Part shown: piece by piece, positions 7,578 through 15,090 of the stretch
Layout of the letters: each line of letters opens with the position of its first letter
Numbering within the stretch: the stretch's first letter is position 1
From: Anaeromyxobacter soli
GTDB taxonomy: Bacteria; Myxococcota; Myxococcia; Myxococcales; Anaeromyxobacteraceae
NCBI RefSeq assembly: GCF_022808855.1
Contig: NZ_JAKZLF010000005.1
Span: 1-51,116 of the forward strand
Length of the DNA stretch: 51,116 nucleotides
Direction of reading: 5' to 3'
Program-made: the position numbers and the translations under genes
Notes under the pieces: generated by a model
The model's database searches: none
What the model was told of the DNA's origin: nothing
Seen by the model: the letters and a program-made list of their open reading frames with translations, nothing else

Positions 7578-8237
7578 ATGCGGAGGCTCTTCCTCGTCTC
7601 GGCGTTCTTGCTGGCGTGCGGCGGCAGCTCCAGCGACGGTGGTGGCGGCGGCGGCCTCTCGGGCACCGTCGGCGGGCGCTCCTTCACGCCCCGCGAGGTG
7701 AGGGCGATCCCGGCCGGGACCGGCACCACACCGTGCACGGTGCCGGTGCTCGGCCAGGTCGGCGTCCGGGCGCTCGCCCTCGACTTCGCGTCCTACGCCG
7801 ACGCCTGCGGCGACTACGCGACGAGCCAGTGCAGGCTCCACGCGGGCGCACAGAACGTCACCCTCCTCTTCGCGAAGCTCGATCCGTCGGGCGCGGAGCC
7901 CACGCTCGCGGCGGGGACGTACACGGTCTACGGGAGCGCCACGACGGCCGTCCCGGACGGCACCGGACGGCTCACGGTCACCTTCGCCGAGTCCCTCGCG
8001 ACGGGCGCGGCCCCGACCTGCGCGGGCACCCCCAGCCCGTCGGTGCAGGGCGGCACGCTCCGGCTCGACCAGATCACCGGCTCGGCCGTCACCGGACACG
8101 TCTCCCTCACCTTCGAGGACGGGAGCTCGCTCCAGGGCGACTTCTCGGCGCCCGTCTGTCCCGGGCAAGGTCCGGACATCTGCATGCTCGCGACCGCCCA
8201 GGCGCTCTGCACGGCGCCCCCGATCTGCATGCCTTAG
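7578..8237 (+). CDS. Hypothetical secreted lipoprotein
   Basis: The 219-residue protein has a clear lipobox, FLLAC, with the lipidated Cys at 14, followed by a Gly/Ser linker (GGSSSDGGGGGG) that would tether a globular domain to the membrane. The mature domain is beta-rich with LTVTFAESLATG and HVSLTFEDGSSLQGDFSAPVC, and carries about ten further cysteines, many near the C terminus (VCPGQGPDIC, LC, ICMP), so disulfides are likely. No named family was recognised. ATG 7578 was chosen over the open upstream frame because AGAGGTGA lies 4 bp before it and the signal peptide begins there. It is 126 bp downstream of the envelope operon and separated from it by the tandem duplication. Confidence 0.7.
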   Translation: MRRLFLVSAFLLACGGSSSDGGGGGGLSGTVGGRSFTPREVRAIPAGTGTTPCTVPVLGQVGVRALALDFASYADACGDYATSQCRLHAGAQNVTLLFAKLDPSGAEPTLAAGTYTVYGSATTAVPDGTGRLTVTFAESLATGAAPTCAGTPSPSVQGGTLRLDQITGSAVTGHVSLTFEDGSSLQGDFSAPVCPGQGPDICMLATAQALCTAPPICMP

Positions 8238-8316
8238 CGCGGTCCAGTCGCCGCTCACGGAAGACGTGAACCCTCCCCGGCCCGGGATTACGAAAGGGCG
8301 AGCCTGGGAGGGACCC

Positions 8317-8670
8317 ATGTGCCGCAACATCCGCGTCCTCTACCACTTCGAGCCGCCCACGACGGCTGAGGAGATTCGCGCCGCGGCGCTGCAGTACGTG
8401 CGCAAGGTGAGCGGACTCCGCGAGCCCTCGGCGGCAGATGCCCCGGCGTTCGAGCGGGCGGTGAGCGAGATCGCCGCGAGCACGGAGCGACTCCTCGGCT
8501 CGCTCCAGGCTCGGACGGCCGTGAGGACCCGCGAGCGCGAGCGGGAGCGGGCGATCGCCCGTGGCGCGCGGCGCGAGGACCGGCTTCGCGCGGCGCCCGC
8601 CCAGGGAGGACAGGAGGCTGCGACGCGCGGGGCCGTCGCCGGGCTGGCCGCCCGCAAGCCCAGGCGATAA
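8317..8670 (+). CDS. DUF2277 family protein
   Basis: The 117-residue protein begins MCRNIRVLYHFEPPTTAEEI, the hallmark of the DUF2277 family, followed by AAALQYVRKVSGLREPS. The first ~75 residues match the family in length and pattern. The C-terminal ~40 residues are an Arg/Glu-rich and then Ala-rich tail. No biochemical function is established for this family. ATG 8317 has GGGAGGGA upstream. The next gene starts 10 bp after the stop, which suggests cotranscription with the YcaQ-like protein. Confidence 0.85.
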   Translation: MCRNIRVLYHFEPPTTAEEIRAAALQYVRKVSGLREPSAADAPAFERAVSEIAASTERLLGSLQARTAVRTRERERERAIARGARREDRLRAAPAQGGQEAATRGAVAGLAARKPRR

Positions 8671-8680
8671 GACGAGCGGC

Positions 8681-9916
8681 ATGCCCGCCCCCGCGCTCCG
8701 GCGCGCTCGCCCGCGATCCAAGGCGACGGCGCTCACGCCGGCCGAGGCGCGTGCGTTCCTCGTCGGCCACCACGCCCTCGCCGCGCCCGAGCTGCCGCCG
8801 GGTCCGGCGGGGGTTCGCGCGCTCCTCGCCCGGCTCCGCTGCATCCAGCTCGATCCGCTCGATCCGCTGGGCACGAACGCCGACCTCGTGGCCCTCGCCC
8901 GCGTGGACGGGATCGCCAGGGGCGACGTCTACCGGCACCTCCTCCCCGGCCACGCCTTCGAGCACTTCGCGAAGGAGCGCTGCCTGCTGCCGGCGGCGTC
9001 GTTCTCCTGGTATCGGGCGGAGCTCGCCATCGAGGCGCCGTGGTGGTCGCACGCCGAGCGGCTGCGCCGCCTGCCCGCGGGCGTGGTCCAGAAGGTGCTC
9101 GACGAGGTCCGGGAGCGCGGGCCGATCGCCGCGGACGACCTCGCCGACCACGGCCGCGTCGAGCCGCTCGACTGGAGCGGCTGGCGGGGCACGCCGCGCG
9201 CCGCGAAGATGGCGCTCGAGGTGCTGCAGACGCGCTGCGAGGTCGTCGTCAGCGGGCGTGGTCCGCGCGGCAAGCTCTACGACGTGCCCGACCGCGCGCT
9301 GCCGGCTGCGGCCCGCACCCGCGTCCACCCGCCGGGGCGACCCACCGAGGAGCGGGTCGAGGCCTTCCGCCGCTGGGCGCTCCTCGAGCGCGTCGAGGCC
9401 GCCGGGCTCCTCTCGCGCGCCGGGGGCGCGACGTGGTCGATGCTGGATCCTGCCCGCCGGGCAGGGATCCACGAGGCGCTCCTCGCCGAGGGCGCCGTCG
9501 AGGAGGTCCAGGTGGTCGGCTCGACGCGCACCTACCTCGCGCCGCGCGGCTTCGCGGGGCGAAGGCACCCGAGCCCCGACGGCAGGCTCAGGCTGCTCGG
9601 TCCGCTCGACCCGCTCATCTGGGATCGCGCGCTCGTCCGCGCCGCGTTCGGCTTCGACTACAGCTGGGAGGTCTACCGGCCGGCCCACCTGCGCCGCTTC
9701 GGCTGGTACGTGTGCCCGCTCCTCCGCGGCGACGCGCTCGTCGGGCGCCTCGACGGCGCCGTCGAGAAGGGCGCGCTCCGGATCCGCGCGGTCTGGGCGG
9801 AGGCAGGCGGCGACCTCGATCGGCCCGCGCTCCTCGCCTGCCTCGAGCGGCACGCGGCGGCGTGCGGCGTGGAGCGCGTGCTCCTGCCGCGGCGCATCCG
9901 CGTGAACCGACCCTGA
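8681..9916 (+). CDS. YcaQ-like winged-helix protein (DNA crosslink repair glycosylase family)
   Basis: The 411-residue protein matches the HTH_42/YcaQ (COG3214) family: CIQLDPLDPLGTNADLVALARV near residue 50, YRHLLPGHAFEHFAKERCLLP near 85, and a C-terminal DPLIWDRALVRAAFGFDYSWEVYRPAHLRRFGWY block near 310. Escherichia coli YcaQ (AlkX) unhooks interstrand DNA crosslinks using a QxQ/QxD-type motif; here IQLDP occupies that position, consistent with a glycosylase of this superfamily. Substrate is inferred from the family only. ATG 8681 was preferred to the frame opening at 8561 because conservation starts after it and the earlier part overlaps the DUF2277 gene. The gene converges on the L,D-transpeptidase gene with a 90-bp gap. 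Confidence 0.8.
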   Translation: MPAPALRRARPRSKATALTPAEARAFLVGHHALAAPELPPGPAGVRALLARLRCIQLDPLDPLGTNADLVALARVDGIARGDVYRHLLPGHAFEHFAKERCLLPAASFSWYRAELAIEAPWWSHAERLRRLPAGVVQKVLDEVRERGPIAADDLADHGRVEPLDWSGWRGTPRAAKMALEVLQTRCEVVVSGRGPRGKLYDVPDRALPAAARTRVHPPGRPTEERVEAFRRWALLERVEAAGLLSRAGGATWSMLDPARRAGIHEALLAEGAVEEVQVVGSTRTYLAPRGFAGRRHPSPDGRLRLLGPLDPLIWDRALVRAAFGFDYSWEVYRPAHLRRFGWYVCPLLRGDALVGRLDGAVEKGALRIRAVWAEAGGDLDRPALLACLERHAAACGVERVLLPRRIRVNRP

Positions 9917-9930
9917 CGAGCGGCGGCGAC

Positions 9931-9963
9931 GGGGCGGGGGCGCAGCGCGAGCCGCTCCGCCCC
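9931..9963. terminator. Candidate bidirectional terminator hairpin
   Basis: GGGGCGG (9931-9937) pairs with CCGCCCC (9957-9963), and the GC-rich loop could pair further. It lies between two convergent genes ending at 9916 and 10007. There is no U tract, so an intrinsic terminator is only possible. Confidence 0.35.
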
Positions 9964-10006
9964 CCGCGCGCATGGTCGGCTCGCGGTCCCCGAGCGGCCC
10001 TCGGCC

Positions 10007-11947
10007 TCAATGGAACGTGGACGCCGGCGGCTCGACGGGGTCCACGGGGTCCACGGGCGCGGCGGGCCCCGGCGGCACCTGCGCCTTCGGCCTCGGCCGC
10101 GTCAGGCTGACGAGGCGCTGCGGCACCCGCCGGATCTTGCCGCGCACCGTCCCCTCGAGCACCTCCACCTCGACGGGAGGCGTCAGCTCGTAGCGGTAGC
10201 CGCGGTGCGGGATGGGCTGCCTGAGCTTCATGCCGCGCCAGGTGAACTCGTGCACGAAGGGCTGGGCGACGAGGCCGTGGCGGACGTGGTCGCGGTGCTG
10301 CAGCAGGAAGGACGCGAGCTGCACCGCGGAGTGGTTGAACAGCCGGTGACAGCCGTGGCTCTCGCTGCCCAGGATCGACTGGTAGCTCACCGAGCCGTGG
10401 GTGCGGATGCCGTTGTCGTACCAGAGCGTGGCGCCCTCGGACTCCACCGGCCGGAGGTGCGGGAGCATCACGAGCCCGTAGGCCGACGCGTAGCCGGGCC
10501 CGAGGAGGTCCGTCTCGGGCAGCCAGCGCTTCGTGCCGTACGCCCGGTGCACGAGCGCGCGGGCCGGCGTCTGCGGCGGCGGCAGCCACGCCGGCGACGC
10601 GACGACGAACCGCCACAGCCGCTTGCCGACGTCGGAGTTCTTGTACCGGAGGCCCACCCGTCCACGCGGCCCCACCTCCTTCTTCCATCCGCCGATGGTG
10701 GTCGGCCAGCGCACGAGCGCGAGCTCCTCTCCGTCGCTGGTGCGCGCGTAGAGCGTGAGCGTGGGCCGGTGCGAGATCCGCCCGCGCCACGTCGGGAGCT
10801 CGTACCAGACGTCCCCGCGGTCGATCTCCGCCCGGAGCTCCATGTGCTCGGCGTGGTACGCGGGGACCGGCGGGAGCCGCAGGGCCACCGCGAGCTGGCG
10901 GGTGGCGCCGACGCCTCGCACGCGGAAGAACGCGGCGGCCGCGCCGGGATCGGTCCACCCCAGCGCCTGCGCAGCCGCCTCCGTCGCGGGAGACACGAGG
11001 TCCGGCGCCCCATCCTCCAGCGCCTCGTACCGATCGGTGGCGTGGAACGCGTCCCCGTCGATGCGCCGGCCCAGGACGGTGCCGCGCGCCGCCGCCGCGC
11101 TGCCGTCCTCGATGAGGCCGGAGGCGTCGACCACGCGCGCGCGCAGGGACCGCAGGAGCGCGCGGAAGTCCAGCTCCCGGCTGTCCTCCGCGAGCGCCCG
11201 GCGGGTCTCGGGATCGAGCGTGCCGCGCGAGACGATGGCGTGCTTGCGCTGGTAGGCCTCGAGCGCCTCCTGCAGCCGCCAGCGCGGCGTCCGCTGCGCG
11301 CCGGGCAGGAGCCGCTCGCACTGGAGCCGCTCCTCGAGCGCGGCGAGCGCGCTCCTCACCGCGGCGGAGGGAGCGCCGTCCTGCGAGGACGGCCGCGGAG
11401 ACGTCGCGAGCGCGTGGAGCGGCGTCGCGTCCACCGCCGCGTGACACAGGTGACGCTCCTCGTCGAGGAGCCGCGCCGAGAGCACCTGGAAGCTCGGGAA
11501 GATCCCGTAGAGCTCGAGGAACGCGTCGCGGCGCGCGCGCTCCCCGTCGGGTCCGGACGGGAACTCCTCGTTCGCCAGGGCGGCGTAGGTCGCGCGGTAC
11601 GGCTGGGGCAGCTGCACCAGGTTCTCGGGATCCCGGAACACGAGCGGCACCCAGCCGTCGGACAGATCCACCACCGTGAGGCCCTCGCGCCGCGCGTCCT
11701 CCGCGCAGACGCGCCCCACCTCGCGACCCGCCTCGAGGACCGGGAGCGGGGAATCGCACGCGGGCGGCGTGTCGGCAGCCGCGAGCGGTGGGCTGGGCTC
11801 CACCGGCTGCGGCTGCGGCGGGGGCGCGCCCGGAGGAGGCGGCGGCTCGGCGAGGCAGCCGCAGAGCAGCACGAGGACCACGGGTGAACCGAGCAGGGAC
11901 CTCCACGATCCCGGCGTCGAGCCGGCCACTCCACCTCGCCGAAGCAC
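10007..11947 (-). CDS. L,D-transpeptidase (YkuD domain) lipoprotein
   Basis: The 646-residue protein begins with a lipoprotein signal (VVLVLLCGC, lipidated Cys 31) and a Pro-rich linker. A middle region (~230-290) contains LQEALEAYQRKHAIVSRGTLDPETRRALAEDS, resembling a peptidoglycan-binding repeat. The YkuD catalytic domain follows (~370-600) with the signature THGSVSYQSILGSESHGCHRLFNH read across H517, H531 and nucleophile C533. Such enzymes make 3-3 crosslinks in peptidoglycan or attach lipoproteins to it. The domain is larger than in typical YkuD proteins, more like the YcbB class. A Pro/Val repeat (PVDPVDPVEPP) closes the C terminus. The GTG start at 11947 is uncertain, since a GTG at 11929 is also possible. 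It is divergent from a thiol-redox operon with an OmpA-like gene, which fits a shared cell-wall theme. Confidence 0.82.
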   Translation of the reverse strand: MLRRGGVAGSTPGSWRSLLGSPVVLVLLCGCLAEPPPPPGAPPPQPQPVEPSPPLAAADTPPACDSPLPVLEAGREVGRVCAEDARREGLTVVDLSDGWVPLVFRDPENLVQLPQPYRATYAALANEEFPSGPDGERARRDAFLELYGIFPSFQVLSARLLDEERHLCHAAVDATPLHALATSPRPSSQDGAPSAAVRSALAALEERLQCERLLPGAQRTPRWRLQEALEAYQRKHAIVSRGTLDPETRRALAEDSRELDFRALLRSLRARVVDASGLIEDGSAAAARGTVLGRRIDGDAFHATDRYEALEDGAPDLVSPATEAAAQALGWTDPGAAAAFFRVRGVGATRQLAVALRLPPVPAYHAEHMELRAEIDRGDVWYELPTWRGRISHRPTLTLYARTSDGEELALVRWPTTIGGWKKEVGPRGRVGLRYKNSDVGKRLWRFVVASPAWLPPPQTPARALVHRAYGTKRWLPETDLLGPGYASAYGLVMLPHLRPVESEGATLWYDNGIRTHGSVSYQSILGSESHGCHRLFNHSAVQLASFLLQHRDHVRHGLVAQPFVHEFTWRGMKLRQPIPHRGYRYELTPPVEVEVLEGTVRGKIRRVPQRLVSLTRPRPKAQVPPGPAAPVDPVDPVEPPASTFH

Positions 11948-11980
11948 TCCGGAACTCTAGGGCCTCGGCGCGCCCGGACT

Positions 11981-12004
11981 CGATGTGTTCCTCGGCACAC
12001 ATCG
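11981..12004. promoter_or_regulatory. Inverted repeat in divergent promoter region (candidate operator)
   Basis: CGATGTGT and ACACATCG form a perfect 8-bp inverted repeat with an 8-nt spacer. It lies 34 bp before the L,D-transpeptidase start and 110 bp before the VKOR gene. Geometry and position suit a dimeric repressor or activator shared by the divergent genes; the regulator is unknown. Confidence 0.45.
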
Positions 12005-12079
12005 CGGAGGGGCGGGCCGTGCACGCTCGGTGCCGCTCCCGCTGTGCGCCATCGGAGCAGAGCGCCGCAGCCCGGGTCC

Positions 12080-12108
12080 TTGACGTTCCAACGATCGCTT
12101 GCTTTGTC
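12080..12108 (+). promoter_or_regulatory. Candidate sigma-70 promoter of VKOR operon, possibly leaderless
   Basis: TTGACG (12080-12085) is followed after 17 bp by TTTGTC (12103-12108). The -35 is good and the -10 is weak. A start about 7 bp after the -10 would fall at the ATG at 12115. No Shine-Dalgarno sequence precedes that ATG, so a leaderless mRNA is possible. Confidence 0.35.
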
Positions 12109-12114
12109 ACCGTG

Positions 12115-13728
12115 ATGACCACGCACGACCCGGCGTTCACGGAGCACCTGCACGGCGAGCCACCCGGGCGCGAGGAGCCGCGCGCCGGTCGCCCACCTCC
12201 GGGGCGGCGCGCCGCCTTCCCGCGCGCGGCCGTCGCCGTCGCGCTCGCGGGGGCGCTCCTCGGCGCGGTGTTCGCCGCGCTCAGCACGAGCGACTTCATG
12301 CAGCACCTCGATCGGCAGGTGCACGCCATCCACTGCTCCTTCCTGCCCGGAGCCGCGAAGGACGTCGCGGCGAGCGGCTGCAGGACCGTGATGATGAGCC
12401 CCTACAGCTCGCTCTTCCGCGAGAGCCTGTGGGGCGGGATCCCGGTGAGCCTCTGGGCGCTGGCGGTCTTCGCGTTCCTCGCCTATCGGGCCGCGCTCCT
12501 GCTGTGGCGGCGCCAGGCCTCCGCGGGCGACGCGAAGGTGCTGCTCGCGGCGGCCGCCCTGCCGGTGGCGATGTCCGTACTGTTCGGCGCGGTCTCGATC
12601 TTCTTGCTGGAGGCCGTCTGCAAGGTCTGCATCGGCATCTACGCCGCGAGCGCGCTGTGCTTCGCCGGCGCGCTCCTGGCGTACCGGGCCGTGCGCGCCG
12701 CGCCGGGCGAGGCGCGGTTCGCGGCGGCCCTGCTGGAAGGGACGGCGCTCGTCGCCGCGGTGACGCTGGCCTACGTCGCGTCCGTGCCGAGGCCGGATCC
12801 CCGCACCTCGACGCAGGGGTGCGGCGCGCTCGTCCACGCCGAGGACGGCGCGGGCGTGATGATCCCGCTCACCGCCAGCGCGGGCGGGACCCCCTCGGTC
12901 GAGGTGCTCGATCCGCTGTGCGCGTCCTGCAAGGCGTTCGACGCGAGGCTCGCGGCGAGCTCGCTCGGCGAGCGCCTCGACCTGAAGGGCGTGCTGTTCC
13001 CGCTCGACTCCCGGTGCAACTGGATGGTGACGGAGGCGATCCACCCCGGCGCCTGCGCGGTCAGCGAGGCGGTCCTCTGCGCGGCCGGCGTCGGCCAGGG
13101 GCCGAAGAACGCCGCCGCCGCGGGGGCCGTGCTCCGGTGGGCCTTCGCCCGCCAGACGGAGCTCCGCGCGCTCGGCGCCCGCGACGAGGCCGGGCTGCGG
13201 GCCGAGATCGAGCGCGAGTTCCCCGCGGTCGCCGGCTGCCTCGGCGGCGCGCTCGTGAGGAGCAAGCTCACGAAGAGCCTGCGCTGGGCGGTCGCCAACG
13301 CGATCCCGGTGCTCACGCCTCAGCTGTTCGTGGGCGACGCGCGGATGTGCGACGAGGACACCGACCTCGGCCTCGAGTACACGCTCTCCCGCATGCTCTC
13401 GCCCGAGGCCGCGCAGGAGCGCGCGCGCAGGCGCGCCGCCGAGCCGCCGCGGCCTCCGCCCCCACCGCCGCGCGCGGACCTGCAGGCGAGCGCGGCCGCG
13501 GCGCCGCCGGAGGTGGAGCCCCAGCTCCGGACCCCCGCCGCTCCTCGCGCGGTGGAGGCGCCCCCGGCGGCGCCCGGTGCGGAGGCTCCCCCGCCCCCGC
13601 CGAGCCCGGCGGAGGCCGTGCAGGACGAGGCGCGCCCCGGACCGGCTCCGGAGCCGACCCCGTCCCCGTCTGACGCAGAGTCGCCGGCAGAGACCCCGAA
13701 GCCCTCGCACGTGGAGACCGAGCGATGA
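12115..13728 (+). CDS. VKOR-DsbA-like fusion, membrane thiol oxidase
   Basis: The 537-residue protein joins two halves of a disulfide-forming system. The membrane half (~34-224) shows the bacterial vitamin K epoxide reductase pattern: a periplasmic loop with C74 and C89, a membrane helix ending in the redox pair C169-K-V-C172, and four or five hydrophobic helices. Next comes a DsbA-like thioredoxin-fold domain (~235-425) with C269-A-S-C272 and the cis-proline region VLTPQLFVG (P402). Extra cysteines (301, 314, 322, 375, 412) are present. The last ~100 residues are a Pro/Ala-rich low-complexity tail. By family knowledge the DsbA part oxidises exported proteins and passes electrons through VKOR to quinone. 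ATG 12115 (GTG 12112 just before it) has no ribosome site. The stop overlaps the next ATG by 4 bp. Confidence 0.82.
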   Translation: MTTHDPAFTEHLHGEPPGREEPRAGRPPPGRRAAFPRAAVAVALAGALLGAVFAALSTSDFMQHLDRQVHAIHCSFLPGAAKDVAASGCRTVMMSPYSSLFRESLWGGIPVSLWALAVFAFLAYRAALLLWRRQASAGDAKVLLAAAALPVAMSVLFGAVSIFLLEAVCKVCIGIYAASALCFAGALLAYRAVRAAPGEARFAAALLEGTALVAAVTLAYVASVPRPDPRTSTQGCGALVHAEDGAGVMIPLTASAGGTPSVEVLDPLCASCKAFDARLAASSLGERLDLKGVLFPLDSRCNWMVTEAIHPGACAVSEAVLCAAGVGQGPKNAAAAGAVLRWAFARQTELRALGARDEAGLRAEIEREFPAVAGCLGGALVRSKLTKSLRWAVANAIPVLTPQLFVGDARMCDEDTDLGLEYTLSRMLSPEAAQERARRRAAEPPRPPPPPPRADLQASAAAAPPEVEPQLRTPAAPRAVEAPPAAPGAEAPPPPPSPAEAVQDEARPGPAPEPTPSPSDAESPAETPKPSHVETER

Positions 13729-14414
13729 ACGACACCTCGAGGCGCTGGATCCTGCTCGCCGCGGCGCTCGCGATCCCGGCGGCGCTCGTCGTCACCTGGG
13801 CCCGCGCCGCCCAGGCCCGGCTCGACGCCACGCAGGGCGCCGCGCGCGAGGTCGCGACGGCGAGCGTGTCGAACGACGCCTACTGCACGCCGGAGCTGAA
13901 GGCGATCGTCCGCCGCGTCGCGGGCGCGTGCGGGCTGCTCGACGGCGGCGGTGGCGGCCGCGGCTGCCAGCCCCTCCAGGCCAGGAAGGTCGCCGCGCTG
14001 TCCGGCAGCGACTTCAACGCGCTCTTCCGGCCGCTGGCGCACCGGGCGCACATCGTCCAGTTCGATCCCACGAAGGCGGAGCTGGATCCGGCGGCGCGCG
14101 CCCTCGTGGAGAAGGCCTGGAGCGATCAGCGCGGCGCCAGCTTCTTCTTCGTGGTCTCGCGCGCCAGCCCCGACGGCGACGAGCAGTACAACGAGGCGCT
14201 GAGCCGCGACCGCGCGAAGGCGGTGCTGGATCACCTCGACGCGAGGTTCCACGACGAGGACCTCAGGAAGCAGGTGGGCCTCCTGTGGCTGGGCGAGGAG
14301 TTCGCGCAGCTCCCGACCGAGTTCTGCGGCTGGGACCGCTCGCGCGCCGGGGCGTGCAGCCACGCCGACATCAACCGCAGCGCCTTCGTCGCCTGGATCG
14401 ACTGTGCGATCTGA
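13725..14414 (+). CDS. Cysteine-rich OmpA-like periplasmic protein
   Basis: The 229-residue protein has an N-terminal hydrophobic segment (~8-24, WILLAAALAIPAALVV) that is a signal or membrane anchor. The C-terminal half is OmpA-like: IVQFDPTKAELDPAARALVEKAW near 107, then YNEALSRDRAKAVLDHLDARF near 155, the core helices of the peptidoglycan-binding fold, although the canonical HTD and NRR motifs are altered. It has six cysteines (AYC, GAC, GC, FC, AC, DC), which is unusual for this fold, and the even number suggests structural disulfides. Its place between the VKOR-DsbA gene (4-bp ATGA overlap) and the TlpA-like gene (11-bp overlap) makes it a likely substrate or partner of those enzymes. 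The role is inferred from context. Confidence 0.7.
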   Translation: MNDTSRRWILLAAALAIPAALVVTWARAAQARLDATQGAAREVATASVSNDAYCTPELKAIVRRVAGACGLLDGGGGGRGCQPLQARKVAALSGSDFNALFRPLAHRAHIVQFDPTKAELDPAARALVEKAWSDQRGASFFFVVSRASPDGDEQYNEALSRDRAKAVLDHLDARFHDEDLRKQVGLLWLGEEFAQLPTEFCGWDRSRAGACSHADINRSAFVAWIDCAI

Positions 14415-15048
14415 GCGGTTCGCGTGGACGGGGGCCGCGCTCCTCTCCGTCGCGCTCGCGCTCGCCTGCCGGGAGGGGCCCGGCGCCGGGGAGGCGGCCC
14501 TCCCGGAGCGCTTCGCCGGCGTGCGGAAGCAGGCCGCCACGGCCGCGGCGGCGCAGAGCGCGTTCTGCGAGCGGAGCTATCCCGCCGGCGGCGAGGGCGC
14601 CCGCCGCTACGCTGCGCCCCCGCAGCGACCGCTGCCCGGCGCGAGCGATCCCGGCGGCGCTGCCGGCGCGCCGGGGAAGGCCTGGACCTGGGTGAACCTC
14701 TGGGCCACCTGGTGCACCCCGTGCGTCGACGAGCTGGAGCTGCTCCGCCGCTGGCGGGACGGCTTCGCGCGTGACGGCGTGGACGTCCGCCTCGAGCTCG
14801 TCAGCATCGACGCCGCCGACCGTGGGCAGGAGCTCGTCGCGTGGCGCGCGAAGGGGCTGCCCGGACGACTTTCCTGGCTCCGCTCCGAGGGAGATCTCGG
14901 GCCGCTGCTCGACTCGCTCGGGGTGGAGCGGGACGCGATGATCCCGATCCACGCGCTCGTCGACGGCGCCGGCTGGATCCGCTGCGTCCGCGTCGGCGCG
15001 GTGCACGAGCAGGACTACGCCGCGGTGAAGGGGCTCCTCGGGCGCTGA
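14404..15048 (+). CDS. TlpA/thioredoxin-like lipoprotein
   Basis: The 214-residue protein has a lipoprotein signal (SVALALAC, lipidated Cys 22). The thioredoxin-fold domain contains TWVNLWATWCTPCVDELELL, with the active pair C104-T-P-C107, and a cis-proline in MIPIHALVDG (P181). The WCTPC motif is that of TlpA/ResA-type proteins, which usually reduce specific disulfides in the envelope. Two more cysteines (C55 and one near 195) lie outside the active site. GTG 14404 overlaps the previous coding sequence by 11 bp. A reductant-type protein in one operon with a VKOR-DsbA oxidase suggests a dedicated pathway with both oxidation and reduction or isomerisation. Partner specificity is inference. Confidence 0.8.
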   Translation: MRSERFAWTGAALLSVALALACREGPGAGEAALPERFAGVRKQAATAAAAQSAFCERSYPAGGEGARRYAAPPQRPLPGASDPGGAAGAPGKAWTWVNLWATWCTPCVDELELLRRWRDGFARDGVDVRLELVSIDAADRGQELVAWRAKGLPGRLSWLRSEGDLGPLLDSLGVERDAMIPIHALVDGAGWIRCVRVGAVHEQDYAAVKGLLGR

Positions 15049-15090
15049 CCCCGGTCGCCTCGGGGAGGAGTGCGCGAGGAGCCCGGCCCG

